Shown: positions 47,892 through 56,466, numbered from the stretch's first letter. The stretch is 64,000 nucleotides of DNA from Micromonospora_J zhanjiangensis (GCF_042650605.1 NZ_JBHSBN010000029.1:1-64000); one strand, 5' to 3'. Translations and numbers: made by a program. Notes: generated by a model from the sequence alone, not told the origin.

Positions 47892-49568
47892 TCAGCTCTT
47901 CGAGACGCTCACCGTGTTGAAGCGTTCGTCCGTCAGCGGACTCGGCACCAGACCCTTGACGTCCTTGGAGACCACGATCGCCGGAGGCGCGTGCCAGACC
48001 GGGATGGCCGGCAGCCACTTCGCGGCGATGTCCCGGTTGACCTGCTCCCAGGCCGCCTTCTTGCCGGCCTCGTCGACGGTGCCGTCGGCCTTGGTGATGG
48101 CCGCGAACATCTCGGTCATCGCCTGGTCACCGAACTCGACCTTGCCCCGGCCGAAGAAGGTGCCGACGAAGTTGCCCGGGTCGTTGTAGTCACCGGTCCA
48201 GCCCAGGATGTGCAGGTCATGCTTGCCGAACTGCTGCACGTCGTCCTTGAAGCCACCGTTCCACGGCCGCGGAACACCGTTGACCTTGATGCCGACGGCC
48301 TGCAGGTCGTTCGCCAGAACGGTGAAGATCTCCTGCGGGTTGGGCATGTACGGCCGGGTGACGTCCGGCGGGTAGTAGAAGTTGAGGGTCAGCCCGGTCG
48401 CGCCGGCCTGCGCGAGCAGGTCCTTGGCCTTGGTCGGGTTGTACTCGTACTTCTGCACGTCCGGCGCGTAGCCGAGCACGGTGTCCGGCATGAACTCGTC
48501 GGCCACGCTCGATCCGCCCGGTGCCTTGGTCTGCACGAGCTGCTGCCGGTTCAGGGCGTAGGCGATCGCCTGCCGCACCCGCAGGTCCTTCAGCTTCGGG
48601 TTGTTCTTCTGGTTGATGCCCAGGTAGAGAATGTTGAAGGCCTTCCGGTCGAGCACCTGGAAGCCCTCGCCCGCGAGCGCCTTGCGGTCGGACGGCGCCG
48701 GGAAGTCGATGCCCTGGACGGTGCCGGCCCGCAGTTCCTGCTTACGGGTGCTCTCGTCCTTGATCACCTTGATGATGACCTTGTCGACCTTGGCCTTCTC
48801 GCCCCAGTAGTCCGGGTTGCGGTTCAGCGTGATCTCGTTCTTGGCCTTGTCCCAGCCGCCGAAGGTGAACGGCCCGGTGCCGACCGGGTGCTCGGTGGCG
48901 AACGCGCTGTACGCGAACGAGTCGCCGTTCTGCTTCACCTCGTCGGCGTTGTACTTCTTCAGCGCCTCGGGGCTGGCGATCGACAGCGAGGTGAGCGCGA
49001 AGGCACCCGGGAAGGCGCCCTTGTAGTTGTTCAGCGTGAGGACGGCGGTGTTGTCGTCCTTGGCCTCGCACTTGTTGTAGACCGGCTTGCCGGCGTCCTC
49101 GGACTCGTTCTTGGCGAAGCCGCCGAACACGTCCATGTAGTAGAGCATCTGGCTCTGGGCGGCGGCGCCCTTCATGTTGAACCAGCGGTCGAAGTTGAAG
49201 CAGACCGCGGCCGCGTTGAACGGGGTGCCGTCGTGGAACTTGACGCCCTTGCGCAGGTTGAAGGTCCAGACCTTGCCCTCGGGATCGTGCTCCCACTTCT
49301 CGGCCAGACCGGCCTCCAGGTCGGCGGTGCCCGGCTTGTGGCTGATCAGCGTGTCGAACATCTGCCGGGTGGGGCGGAACGACTCGCCGTCGTCGTTGAA
49401 GATCGGGTCGAAGTTCTTCGGGTCACCAGCACCGGCGAAGATGAAGGTGCCGCCCGTCTTGGCGTCGCCACCCTTGTCCCGGTCACTCTGCGCGCAGCCG
49501 GCCGCGCCAGCTGCCAGCGCGGCAACGGCCGCCACGGCAACCGCCGTTTTGAGCCTTCTCACCTGCAT
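47892..49568 (-). CDS. Peptide-type solute-binding lipoprotein (SBP family 5)
   Basis: 558 residues. Lipoprotein signal with AAGAAGC lipobox (AVAAVAALAAGAAGC). The body has the family-5 pattern: FDPIFNDDGESFRPTRQMFDTL, LAEKWEHDPEGKVWTFNLRKGVKFHDGTPFNA, HPVGTGPFTFGGW and NRNPDYWGEKAKVDKVI. It delivers peptides (or another substrate of this family) to the permease pair. It heads the operon; the ligand is not predictable. Confidence 0.93.
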   Translation of the reverse strand: MQVRRLKTAVAVAAVAALAAGAAGCAQSDRDKGGDAKTGGTFIFAGAGDPKNFDPIFNDDGESFRPTRQMFDTLISHKPGTADLEAGLAEKWEHDPEGKVWTFNLRKGVKFHDGTPFNAAAVCFNFDRWFNMKGAAAQSQMLYYMDVFGGFAKNESEDAGKPVYNKCEAKDDNTAVLTLNNYKGAFPGAFALTSLSIASPEALKKYNADEVKQNGDSFAYSAFATEHPVGTGPFTFGGWDKAKNEITLNRNPDYWGEKAKVDKVIIKVIKDESTRKQELRAGTVQGIDFPAPSDRKALAGEGFQVLDRKAFNILYLGINQKNNPKLKDLRVRQAIAYALNRQQLVQTKAPGGSSVADEFMPDTVLGYAPDVQKYEYNPTKAKDLLAQAGATGLTLNFYYPPDVTRPYMPNPQEIFTVLANDLQAVGIKVNGVPRPWNGGFKDDVQQFGKHDLHILGWTGDYNDPGNFVGTFFGRGKVEFGDQAMTEMFAAITKADGTVDEAGKKAAWEQVNRDIAAKWLPAIPVWHAPPAIVVSKDVKGLVPSPLTDERFNTVSVSKS

Positions 49569-49871
49569 CTCTCACCTCTGTCATGCGCATGACCAACGCC
49601 GGGGTCTGGCTCGGTCCGTGTGCGGCACGCTAGTGGCCTCAAGAGCAAGAACGGAACGCCCGCCCGCGAATCTCTATCAACCCGACACCTAAGGTTGATC
49701 TTTGGTGCAACATGGGCGGTTTTCCCGATACAACCGATAACGGCTCTATAACGATGGCCGGCCCCGAATCGGTGCCCGCTGTCACACATCCGCCGACCCG
49801 GACCACCTCCCGGAGACGCCGACCCGGACCGCCACCGGAGACGCCGACCCGCCCCACGGCGGACCGAGGAA
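49569..49871. other. Gap between recR and the binding-protein gene
   Basis: About 300 bases upstream of the binding-protein gene; recR ends at its far edge. It must contain the promoter of the transporter operon, in the less GC-rich part around 49680-49760. I could not fix a -35/-10 pair. A stretch at 49790-49860 repeats short GACCCG/CCGGAGACGCC units (two copies of CCGGAGACGCCGACCCG), with no obvious function. Confidence 0.45.
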
Positions 49872-50465
49872 TCAGATCGCCCGGCGGCCCTCGAAGGCCC
49901 GCCCGAGGGTGATCTCGTCGGCGTACTCCAGGTCCCCGCCGACCGGCAGGCCGCTGGCGAGCCGGGTCACCGCGATACCCATCGGCTTGACCATCAGGGC
50001 GAGGTAGGTGGCGGTCGCCTCGCCCTCGGTGTTCGGGTCGGTGGCGAGGATCAACTCGCGGACCGTACCGGCGCTCAGCCGGGCCATCAGCTCGCGGATC
50101 CGCAGGTTGTCCGGGCCGATCCCCTCCAGCGGATTGATCGCCCCGCCCAGTATGTGGTAGCGACCGCGGAACTCACCGGTCCGCTCGATCGCCACCACGT
50201 CCTTGGGCTCCTCGACCACGCACAGCACCTCGTCGGTACGGCGCGGGTCGCGGCAGATCCGGCACTGCTCCGCCTCGGCCACGTTGAAGCAGATGGTGCA
50301 GAACCGCACCTGCTCCTTGACCTTGCGCAGCGCCGTGGCGAGCCGGGCCACGTCGACCGGATCCGCCGACAACACGTGGAAGGCGATCCGCTGCGCGCTC
50401 TTCGGGCCGACGCCCGGCAACCGGCCCAACTCGTCGATCAGATCCTGGATCGCACCCTCGTACAT
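49872..50465 (-). CDS. recR: Recombination mediator RecR
   Basis: 197 residues. Helix-hairpin-helix LGRLPGVGPKSAQRIAFHVL, the C4 zinc finger CTICFNVAEAEQCRICRD, and a TOPRIM domain (VLCVVEEPKDVVAIERTGEF; YHILGGAINPLEGIGPDNLRI). With RecO and RecF it loads RecA at gaps. Eleven bases after ybaB, in the usual dnaX-ybaB-recR order. Confidence 0.96.
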   Translation of the reverse strand: MYEGAIQDLIDELGRLPGVGPKSAQRIAFHVLSADPVDVARLATALRKVKEQVRFCTICFNVAEAEQCRICRDPRRTDEVLCVVEEPKDVVAIERTGEFRGRYHILGGAINPLEGIGPDNLRIRELMARLSAGTVRELILATDPNTEGEATATYLALMVKPMGIAVTRLASGLPVGGDLEYADEITLGRAFEGRRAI

Positions 50466-50475
50466 CTGCGGCGAC

Positions 50476-50814
50476 TCAGAAGCCGGGCAGGCCGAGGCCG
50501 CCCATCCCGCCGGTCACCGGGCCCATCTTCTCCTCGGTCAGCTTGCGCACCGCGTCGTTGGCGTTGTGCACGGCCGCGACCACCAGGTCCTCCAGGGTCT
50601 CCACGTCGTCCGGGTCGACCGCCTTGGGGTCGATCTTGACCGACCTGACCTCGCCGGCACCGGTGATGGTGACGGTGACCAGGCCACCGCCGGCGGTGCC
50701 GGTCAGCTCGGCCTCGGCCAGTTCCGCCTGCGCGGCAGCGATCTGCTGCTGCATCTTCTGCGCCTGCTTCAACATCTGCTGCATATTGGGCTGTCCACCG
50801 GGGCGCACGGGCAT
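50476..50814 (-). CDS. YbaB/EbfC nucleoid-associated protein
   Basis: 112 residues from the internal ATG at 50814. NMQQMLKQAQKMQQQIAAAQAELAE coiled-coil, then the domain VTVTITGAGEVRSVKIDPKAVDP and LEDLVVAAVHNANDAVRKLTEEKM. It binds DNA as a dimer. Located between dnaX and recR as in most bacteria; the tail is glycine/methionine-rich (GGMGGLGLPGF). Confidence 0.94.
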   Translation of the reverse strand: MPVRPGGQPNMQQMLKQAQKMQQQIAAAQAELAEAELTGTAGGGLVTVTITGAGEVRSVKIDPKAVDPDDVETLEDLVVAAVHNANDAVRKLTEEKMGPVTGGMGGLGLPGF

Positions 50815-50920
50815 CGCTCCTTCTCGCACGGGTCTGCTGCTGGCCGCCGCCCAGCCTATCGGCCGGGCGGATCCGACAACGGCCGGAGGCACGCCGACCG
50901 ACGAGGGCGGGCCGATCGTC

Positions 50921-53848
50921 CTACGTGGCCTCGATCTCGCCGATCCGTTCGGCCCGGAACGCCTGCTCCAGCAACTGCACCGCCTGTTGCTCGCTGCTCT
51001 GCCGCGCGGTCCGCTCGTCGATCACCTCGTCCAACGGCTCGTCGCCGGGGTCGAACCCCTCGTAGCTGGCCGTACCGGCGGCGGCCACGGCACCGGGCGA
51101 GCCGGCGCCGCCGCGGGTCGGCGGGCCGTCGTACTCCGGGTCGTAGGGTGGCTCGCCGGCCCAGTCGCGGTCGGCCACGGTGGTCGCCGCCCCGCCGGAG
51201 CGTCCCTTGCCGGCCGCCGCTCCCGCCGCCGCCGCGCGGGCCGCCGCCAGGCCGCCGCCCGCGGCCCGCCGCCCGCCGGCACCGCCGCGCGGCCCGCCGC
51301 CCGCCGGTGTGGTCGCCGCCGCCCCGCCGGGCGCGGAGCCGCCCGCAGCGCCCGGTCCGCCGGTCGTGCCACCACCCACCGGTACGCCCGGCCCGCCGAC
51401 CGCCCGACGGCCCACTCCCCCGGCCTCGGCGGTCCCCGGTCCGACGGCCGGCCCCGAACCGCCCGGGCCGTTGGCCGAGATCCCGGCAACCGAACCGTTC
51501 ACCGCACCCGAACCGGCCGAACCGTCGACCGAAGTCAACCCACCAGCACCACCGGCCGCCGCCGGGCCACCCGGACCGCCGACCGCGCTCGAACCGCCCG
51601 CCGCCATCGAGCCGCCCGGTCCGGTGGCCGCGGCCGAACCGCTCGGGTAACCGGCCGCCGTCGAACCGCCCGGACCGGTGGCCGCGCTCGAACCGCCCGG
51701 ACCACCCGCCGCCGCCGAACCGCCTGGACCGGTGGCTCCGCCCGGACCGCCGGCCGGCGTCGGGCCGCTCGGGCCAGCGCCGCCCGGCCGGGCCGGGGTC
51801 GGCCAGTCGTCGTCGCCGGTCGCCGCGGAAGGGTCCACCGCGGCGGCACCGCCGGGGCGGGCCGGCTCGGGCCAGTCGTCGTCGGCCGAGGGCTCGCCGG
51901 TCCCGGGGCCGGACCGCCGACCGCCGGCCGGTGCGGTCCGACCGTCGGCACCGCGCTCGGGTCGCCGCTCGGCGGCCGGTTCGGGTCGCCGGGGAGCCGG
52001 ACCGGCCGGCTGGCGGTCGACCGGGGGCGCGCTCGGCGCGGCCGACCGGGAACCCCCGCCGGCAGCCGTCTGACGCTGGTCGCCGGCCACCTCGCAACGG
52101 ACCTGCCAGCGTCCGCCGAACTCCTCGTACAAGGCGTCGGTCAGCACGTCGGCCTGCTTGGTCAGCCCTTGCGCGTGGAAGGCCGACTTCACCGTGAGCA
52201 CGAGGACCTCACCGTCCACGTCCCGGACCACGGCATCGCGCATCAACGCGGCGGTGGGCTTACTTGTCCGGTTGACCACGGCGACGATCTCGCTCCAGGC
52301 GCGCCGGATCGCCGCGGCGTCCAGGCTGCCCCCGGCGGGCGGGTGGACCACCGGGTCCGGGGTGGCCGGATCGGGCATCACCGCCGCCGGGGAGACCGGC
52401 CGGCGGGCGGCCACGGGCTCGTGGCGTACCTCGTCGGTCGGCGCCGTCGCGAACCCGGACGGGCCGGACGGCGCCGGCGGGACGTCCGCGGCCGGGCCCG
52501 GGCCGCCGGCCGGTGCGACCGGCGGGGGTACGCTCCCGGCGCGCGGCGCGGGTCCGGTCGGCGGCGACGGTACGGCGGGCGCCGACGGGGGCGGAGCGGA
52601 TGCCCGGCGGACCGGCTCGGCGGTCGGGGCCGGGGCGGGCGCCCGGCGGGCCGGTTCGGCCTCGACGGCCAGGTCGGCGCCGCCGCCCAGAGTGAGCCGG
52701 CGTTCCATCCGTTCCAGGCGTTGCAGCAGACCGGTGGTGGAGTCCTCGGCGCCGGGCAGCAGCATCCGGGCGCAGATCAACTCCAGCAGCAGCCGGGGCG
52801 CGGTGGTGCCGCGCATGTCGACCAGGCCGTTGTGCACGATGTCGGCGCACCGGGACAGCGTCGCCGGGCCGAGCCGCTGGGCCTGGGCGGTCATCCGCTC
52901 GATCTGGTCCGGCGGCCCGTCGATCAGGCCCTTGGTCGCGGCGTCCGGCACCTGCTGCAGCACGATCAGGTCACGCAGCCGCTCCAGCAGGTCGGAGGCG
53001 AACCGGCGCGGGTCGTGCCCGGCCTCGGCGACCCGGTCCACGGTGGCGTACGCCGCGGCGCCGTCCCCGGCGGCCAGCGCGTCGCACATCTCGTCGATCA
53101 GGGCCGAGTCGGTGACGCCGAGCAGCGCGACGGCCCGGGCGTAGCTGACCCCCTCCGGGCCGGCGCCGGCGATCAACTGATCGAGCACCGACAGCGAGTC
53201 CCGGGCGCTGCCGCCGCCGGCCCGCACCACCAGCGGGAAGACCGCCGACTCGACCTTGACCCCCTCCGCCGCGCAGAGCTGCTCCAGGTACGGCCGGAGC
53301 ACCCCGGGCGGGATCAGCCGGAACGGATAGTGGTGGGTCCGCGACTTGATCGTGCCGAGCACCTTCTCGGGCTCGGTGGTGGCGAAGATGAACTTGACGT
53401 ACTCCGGCGGCTCCTCGACCAACTTCAGCAGCGCGTTGAAGCCGGCCGACGAGACCATGTGCGCCTCGTCGATCACGTAGATCTTGAACCGGCTGCTGGC
53501 CGGCGCGAAGAACGCCCGCTCGCGCAGCTCCCGGGCGTCGTCGACGCCACCGTGGCTGGCCGCGTCGATCTCGATCACGTCGATGGAGCCGGCGCCGTCG
53601 TTGGTCAACGACCGGCACGACTCGCACGTCCCGCACGGCTCCGGGGTGGGACCCTGCTCACAGTTGAGCGAGCGGGCCAGGATCCGGGCGCTGGAGGTCT
53701 TGCCGCAGCCACGCGGCCCGGAGAAGAGGTACGCGTGGTTGAGCCGGCCACTGCGCAACGCCTGCGACAACGGCTCGGTGACGTGCTCCTGGCCGATCAC
53801 CTCGGCGAACGTGCGTGGCCGGTACTTGCGGTAGAGCGCGAGCGCCAC
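50921..53848 (-). CDS. dnaX: DNA polymerase III subunit gamma/tau
   Basis: 975 residues, GTG start preceded by GGAGG. N-terminal ATPase: ALYRKYRPRTFAEVIGQEHV, Walker A FSGPRGCGKTSSARIL, zinc site CEQGPTPEPCGTCESC, YVIDEAHMVSSAGFNALLKLVEEPP (DExH and sensor region) and ARDSLSVLDQLIAGAG. Clamp-loader domains end about residue 380. The next 200 residues contain a tau-like domain (AAAIRRAWSEIVAVVNRTSK; GEVLVLTVKSAFHAQGL). About 650-900 is a low-complexity Gly/Ala/Ser/Pro stretch, after which a conserved acidic end (FDPGDEPLDEVID) appears. No frameshift signal was identified for a separate gamma form. Confidence 0.95.
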   Translation of the reverse strand: MALALYRKYRPRTFAEVIGQEHVTEPLSQALRSGRLNHAYLFSGPRGCGKTSSARILARSLNCEQGPTPEPCGTCESCRSLTNDGAGSIDVIEIDAASHGGVDDARELRERAFFAPASSRFKIYVIDEAHMVSSAGFNALLKLVEEPPEYVKFIFATTEPEKVLGTIKSRTHHYPFRLIPPGVLRPYLEQLCAAEGVKVESAVFPLVVRAGGGSARDSLSVLDQLIAGAGPEGVSYARAVALLGVTDSALIDEMCDALAAGDGAAAYATVDRVAEAGHDPRRFASDLLERLRDLIVLQQVPDAATKGLIDGPPDQIERMTAQAQRLGPATLSRCADIVHNGLVDMRGTTAPRLLLELICARMLLPGAEDSTTGLLQRLERMERRLTLGGGADLAVEAEPARRAPAPAPTAEPVRRASAPPPSAPAVPSPPTGPAPRAGSVPPPVAPAGGPGPAADVPPAPSGPSGFATAPTDEVRHEPVAARRPVSPAAVMPDPATPDPVVHPPAGGSLDAAAIRRAWSEIVAVVNRTSKPTAALMRDAVVRDVDGEVLVLTVKSAFHAQGLTKQADVLTDALYEEFGGRWQVRCEVAGDQRQTAAGGGSRSAAPSAPPVDRQPAGPAPRRPEPAAERRPERGADGRTAPAGGRRSGPGTGEPSADDDWPEPARPGGAAAVDPSAATGDDDWPTPARPGGAGPSGPTPAGGPGGATGPGGSAAAGGPGGSSAATGPGGSTAAGYPSGSAAATGPGGSMAAGGSSAVGGPGGPAAAGGAGGLTSVDGSAGSGAVNGSVAGISANGPGGSGPAVGPGTAEAGGVGRRAVGGPGVPVGGGTTGGPGAAGGSAPGGAAATTPAGGGPRGGAGGRRAAGGGLAAARAAAAGAAAGKGRSGGAATTVADRDWAGEPPYDPEYDGPPTRGGAGSPGAVAAAGTASYEGFDPGDEPLDEVIDERTARQSSEQQAVQLLEQAFRAERIGEIEAT

Positions 53849-53983
53849 TCGCCCCGCCTCCTCTCGACCGGGCCATTCTGCGCCGCCGCGGCGCGCCGGG
53901 CCAACCTGCCGGGCGAGTCGGGTACGGCGCGCGGGCGGACGCTGGCGCCGGAGGCCGGTCAACACCGTCCCGGAACGCGAAGG

Positions 53984-54068
53984 CCCCCCGTGCACCCGTC
54001 AGAGCCCGTTTATCCTTGCTGCCTTCCGGCCCTGGGGAGGTTCACGAGATGCACGCCGCACGGGGGGG
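53984..54068 (-). ncRNA. ffs: 4.5S signal recognition particle RNA
   Basis: On the minus strand about 85 bases fold into one long hairpin: the ends (CCCCCCGTGC near 54068 and GCACGGGGGG near 53984) pair. The apical region contains GGGCCGGAAGGCAGCAAGG, the conserved SRP domain IV with GGAA tetraloop and the asymmetric GCAGCA loop that binds Ffh. It lies upstream of dnaX on the same strand, its usual place in actinobacteria. Ends are approximate. Confidence 0.93.
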
Positions 54069-54152
54069 TACCGCCGAGTCTACCCGGCCGGCTAGTCGAT
54101 CTCCACGGGTGGTGGGGTGAAGGCCGGCCGACGGACCTGTACTCTGTCCGAC

Positions 54153-54237
54153 GGAGGATTCGCCTAGAGGCCTAGGGCGCACGCTTGGAAAGCGTGTTGG
54201 GTTCACACCCTCACGAGTTCGAATCTCGTATCCTCCG
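54153..54237 (+). tRNA. tRNA-Ser(GGA)
   Basis: 85 bases, type II tRNA with a long variable arm. Acceptor GGAGGAT pairs with ATCCTCC, discriminator G. Anticodon stem CACGC/GCGTG around TTGGAAA gives anticodon GGA (codons UCC/UCU). T arm GAGTTCGAATCTC. No encoded CCA. Its 3' part is the left end of a 59-bp direct repeat that marks an integrated element. Confidence 0.96.
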
Positions 54238-54242
54238 CTCGC
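54184..54242 (+). repeat. attL: left 59-bp direct repeat in tRNA-Ser
   Basis: Starts at the anticodon arm (CTTGGAAAGCG) and runs past the tRNA 3' end to CTCGC. It is identical over 59 bases to 56120-56178, as in integration at a tRNA gene where the element restores the 3' half. Confidence 0.93.
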
Positions 54243-54256
54243 GTGAGCAGCACGAA

Positions 54257-54290
54257 CGCGAGGGCCGGCCCACCAGGACCGGCTCTCGCG
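54257..54290 (+). terminator. Terminator of tRNA-Ser(GGA)
   Basis: Arms CGCGAGGGCCGG (54257-54268) and 54279-54290 form a 12-bp stem with one wobble, 20 bases after the tRNA. The sequence after the right repeat has a similar context (GCACGAACG then a GGC-rich hairpin). The region to 54438 shows no gene. Confidence 0.75.
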
Positions 54291-54438
54291 TCGTCCCGGC
54301 CCGGGGAGCCGTCGCTGTTGTCGTCTCGTTGCACGGCACCCCATCCGGCGCTGGGGCGGGTCAGGCTCAACCTGCCGCCTCAGCCGGACGCAACTCCCAG
54401 CGCAAAGGCGATAGCTAGATAAGCGATCATCGCGCGAA

Positions 54439-55857
54439 CTAGAACAAAGATTCTGACGCGCCAACTTCCTCTACCGACGGCACCTTTCGCCATGCGGCAT
54501 GACCGCCACCTTTACCTGGCACCCGCTCGATCTGATTCGCTTGGGCGAGTCGGTAAAAAATGCGCTTCACCTCGTTTTCAGAACCGATTCCGGTCAGCTC
54601 CCGAACCTTGCGGTTCGTCACTTCCGGATTCTCGTCAAGATACTCCATGATGATCTCTTCCGGCGACCCCAGGCGTTGATGCTTGATATCAACAATCACT
54701 GAGTTATCGGCCTGACGGATTACCGGAAAGGCGAGCTTGAGTTGCTTCATGGCAGCGAAAGCGGTATTCAGCCCCTCACCCACATCCTTGTTCGGTGGAT
54801 TCGGGAACTTATTAATCAACCGTACGATGTTCCCATTCCGAGAGAACCGCTCGTTGAGAATATTCTCAGGCGTTATATGGGCGGGCAGACGTCCCGGGCT
54901 TTCCACTTCCACCCGGTTGTCGAAGATGCGGACGTGCACATCATCGGCGATACCATAGTCCCTATGAAGCACGGCATTCGTAATGATCTCGTGAAGAGTA
55001 ACCTGCGGATAACGAATTGCCTCAAGGCCCTCATCTCCGAGCACTCGGATCTGCTCGATGAGGCGGGCGGTTTCATTGACAGCAGCCCCGATTTGCTCGT
55101 AGAGGCAGCCCTCAATGGTGACCGGGTCGAATGCGAGAGTGTCGCGACTACCTTCCGAGCTGGAGGTCTTGTACCGATAGATCTTGATTGCCGACCTCTT
55201 GGGAAGGGCCGCTTGGGGCTCGTCCGAAAATAGCAGCACGGCTGCAACGGTCGGCTTTTCGTTCACGACAAGGAGCTGTTTCTTCAGCCAGGGCAGCGGC
55301 TCGGCAATCGGCACGACTTCCAGCATAAAGCCGATAACGACGTCGGAATTTGCAACCATGTCAAGGGGCACCGGAACCGTATTCGTCTCAAAGGAGGTTA
55401 TTCCCTTGTTGCGATGAAGCCGATCCAATTCCTCCGGCGTTTTTACCGGCAAGTTCTGCGCGCCGCGCCGGACGTACACGCCACCGTCCGAAGCCTTTTT
55501 AACGTCAACAGTCTTTTGTACAGCGACGTGCAGGACCAGACCGCGAGAAGAAGTCGGCGGTCGCATAAACTCGTACTTGAAGTCCTGCCCTAACGGGAAA
55601 AGTTGCTCAAAAATCTGAATATGACCGTTAGCAGCTTCCGGCGAGGCAAAGCCTTGCCAGGTCTTTACACCCTTCACCTTGTCTTCGGCGATCCCGATGT
55701 ACACGTCTCCGCCATCAGCATTAGCGAAAGATGCAATCGTTTTCGTGAGCTTCGCCGGCGCGATGTCAATTGCCTTGACATCAATAAAATGCCCTTCCTC
55801 CAGGATTTCGGCTTTTCTGACATCCGCTTGCGATACCTGGAGCACGTCTACCGCCAT
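54439..55857 (-). CDS. AlbA_2 (Schlafen-like) / HATPase / winged-helix protein
   Basis: 472 residues from ATG 55857 (the open frame extends to 55974 but without coding character). About 1-140: AlbA_2/Schlafen-like domain (EEGHFIDVKAIDIAPAKLTKTIASFANADGGDVYIGI with the F-x-N-x-x-G-G core). About 280-390: GHKL-type HATPase_c_4 (LHEIITNAVLHRDYGI; IFDNRVEVESPGRLP; NILNERFSRNGNIVRLINKF). The last 70 residues are a winged helix (NRKVRELTGIGSENEVKRIFYRLAQANQI). These COG2865-like proteins are often in defence islands and mobile elements. Its low-GC codons and sole position in a tRNA island suggest transfer. Function undetermined. Confidence 0.85.
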   Translation of the reverse strand: MAVDVLQVSQADVRKAEILEEGHFIDVKAIDIAPAKLTKTIASFANADGGDVYIGIAEDKVKGVKTWQGFASPEAANGHIQIFEQLFPLGQDFKYEFMRPPTSSRGLVLHVAVQKTVDVKKASDGGVYVRRGAQNLPVKTPEELDRLHRNKGITSFETNTVPVPLDMVANSDVVIGFMLEVVPIAEPLPWLKKQLLVVNEKPTVAAVLLFSDEPQAALPKRSAIKIYRYKTSSSEGSRDTLAFDPVTIEGCLYEQIGAAVNETARLIEQIRVLGDEGLEAIRYPQVTLHEIITNAVLHRDYGIADDVHVRIFDNRVEVESPGRLPAHITPENILNERFSRNGNIVRLINKFPNPPNKDVGEGLNTAFAAMKQLKLAFPVIRQADNSVIVDIKHQRLGSPEEIIMEYLDENPEVTNRKVRELTGIGSENEVKRIFYRLAQANQIERVPGKGGGHAAWRKVPSVEEVGASESLF

Positions 55858-56119
55858 GGGCGGAGTATGCCACGAACATAGCCGGGCGCCGCCTAGTCGA
55901 CCCATATGCCAGAAATATGCGTGTCGCGATTGTAAGAGAGTTATCGTGCGATTCTTGACGTTAATCATGCTCATCCTTACGGCGACGACGGCATGGCAGG
56001 AGATCCCGTCTCAGCTCTCGTCTCCTCCGCCCCCGTTCGCCACCGTCCTCTTACTTCCGCAGCGCCCAGCGCGACCCGGACAAGTACCTGTACGGGCACG
56101 CCGGAAGACGGACCACAGA

Positions 56120-56178
56120 CTTGGAAAGCGTGTTGGGTTCACACCCTCACGAGTTCGAATCTCGTATCCTCCGCTCGC
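56120..56178 (+). repeat. attR: right 59-bp direct repeat
   Basis: Identical to 54184-54242. It holds the 3' half of tRNA-Ser from the anticodon arm onward, without a 5' half, so it is not a functional tRNA. The gap 55858-56119 before it has a plus-strand frame reading RDPDKYLYGHAGRRTTD that runs into the repeat and faintly resembles the end of a tyrosine recombinase; this is weak. Confidence 0.93.
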
Positions 56179-56194
56179 TTCATTGCACGAACGA

Positions 56195-56222
56195 CAGGGC
56201 GGGCCCCAGGGGACCGGCCCTG
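56195..56222 (+). terminator. Hairpin after attR
   Basis: CAGGGC (56195-56200) and GCCCTG (56217-56222) close an imperfect GC-rich hairpin 17 bases after the right repeat. Its place relative to the repeat matches the terminator after tRNA-Ser at 54257, so it was probably the original tRNA terminator before insertion (or vice versa). Confidence 0.55.
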
Positions 56223-56341
56223 ACTCGTCGCCACGTCGCCCTCGTCTCAGTCGTCATTCCACTCGCCCCGTTCCCGGATGGTCGGCGGCGTTGCGGCGGC
56301 CACTCGACGGGTCGCCCTGAAGCAAGCACGGCCGGCGGGCG

Positions 56342-56363
56342 GGCTGCCCGACGTCGGGCAGCC
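56342..56363. repeat. Perfect 22-bp palindrome
   Basis: Two 11-bp arms (GGCTGCCCGAC and its complement) abut without spacer. It lies in the gap 56223-56507, which holds no gene. It could be a dimeric protein-binding site or a degenerate terminator. Confidence 0.6.
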
Positions 56364-56418
56364 GGCCGTCCGGCACTCCGGTGAACTGTCCATCCCGCCA
56401 ATTGGACACGAGCCGGGG

Positions 56419-56466
56419 GTTTGGGTGCGTTTGTTGTCGCTGGAGCGACAACAAACGCACCCAAAC
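56419..56466. repeat. Perfect 22-bp-stem hairpin
   Basis: Arms 56419-56440 (beginning GTTTGGGTGCG) and 56445-56466 are exact complements around TGGA. The stem contains the direct unit TTTGTTGTCGC. It stands 41 bases after the GntR stop on the minus strand, so it may end that transcript, but it lacks a T run on either strand. Such long perfect stems can be dispersed REP-like elements; no second copy occurs in this window. Confidence 0.65.

Larger units (their letters stand above)
54184..56178. mobile_element. Integrase-less mini-island in tRNA-Ser(GGA)
   Basis: The 1,936-base interval between the starts of two perfect 59-bp repeats of the tRNA-Ser 3' half contains a single gene (AlbA_2/HATPase, minus strand) whose codon use is visibly poorer in GC than all flanking genes. 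No integrase, excisionase or replication gene is present. It looks like a satellite-type or decayed integrative element that relied on an integrase elsewhere, or one that lost it. The duplicated 3' half keeps the tRNA intact. Boundaries are seen directly; the mode of integration is inferred from the family of tRNA-targeted tyrosine recombinases. Confidence 0.85.

Noticed and set aside
56120..56178. A second functional tRNA-Ser at the right repeat
   Set aside because: Only the 3' half is present; there is no acceptor 5' strand or D arm upstream.
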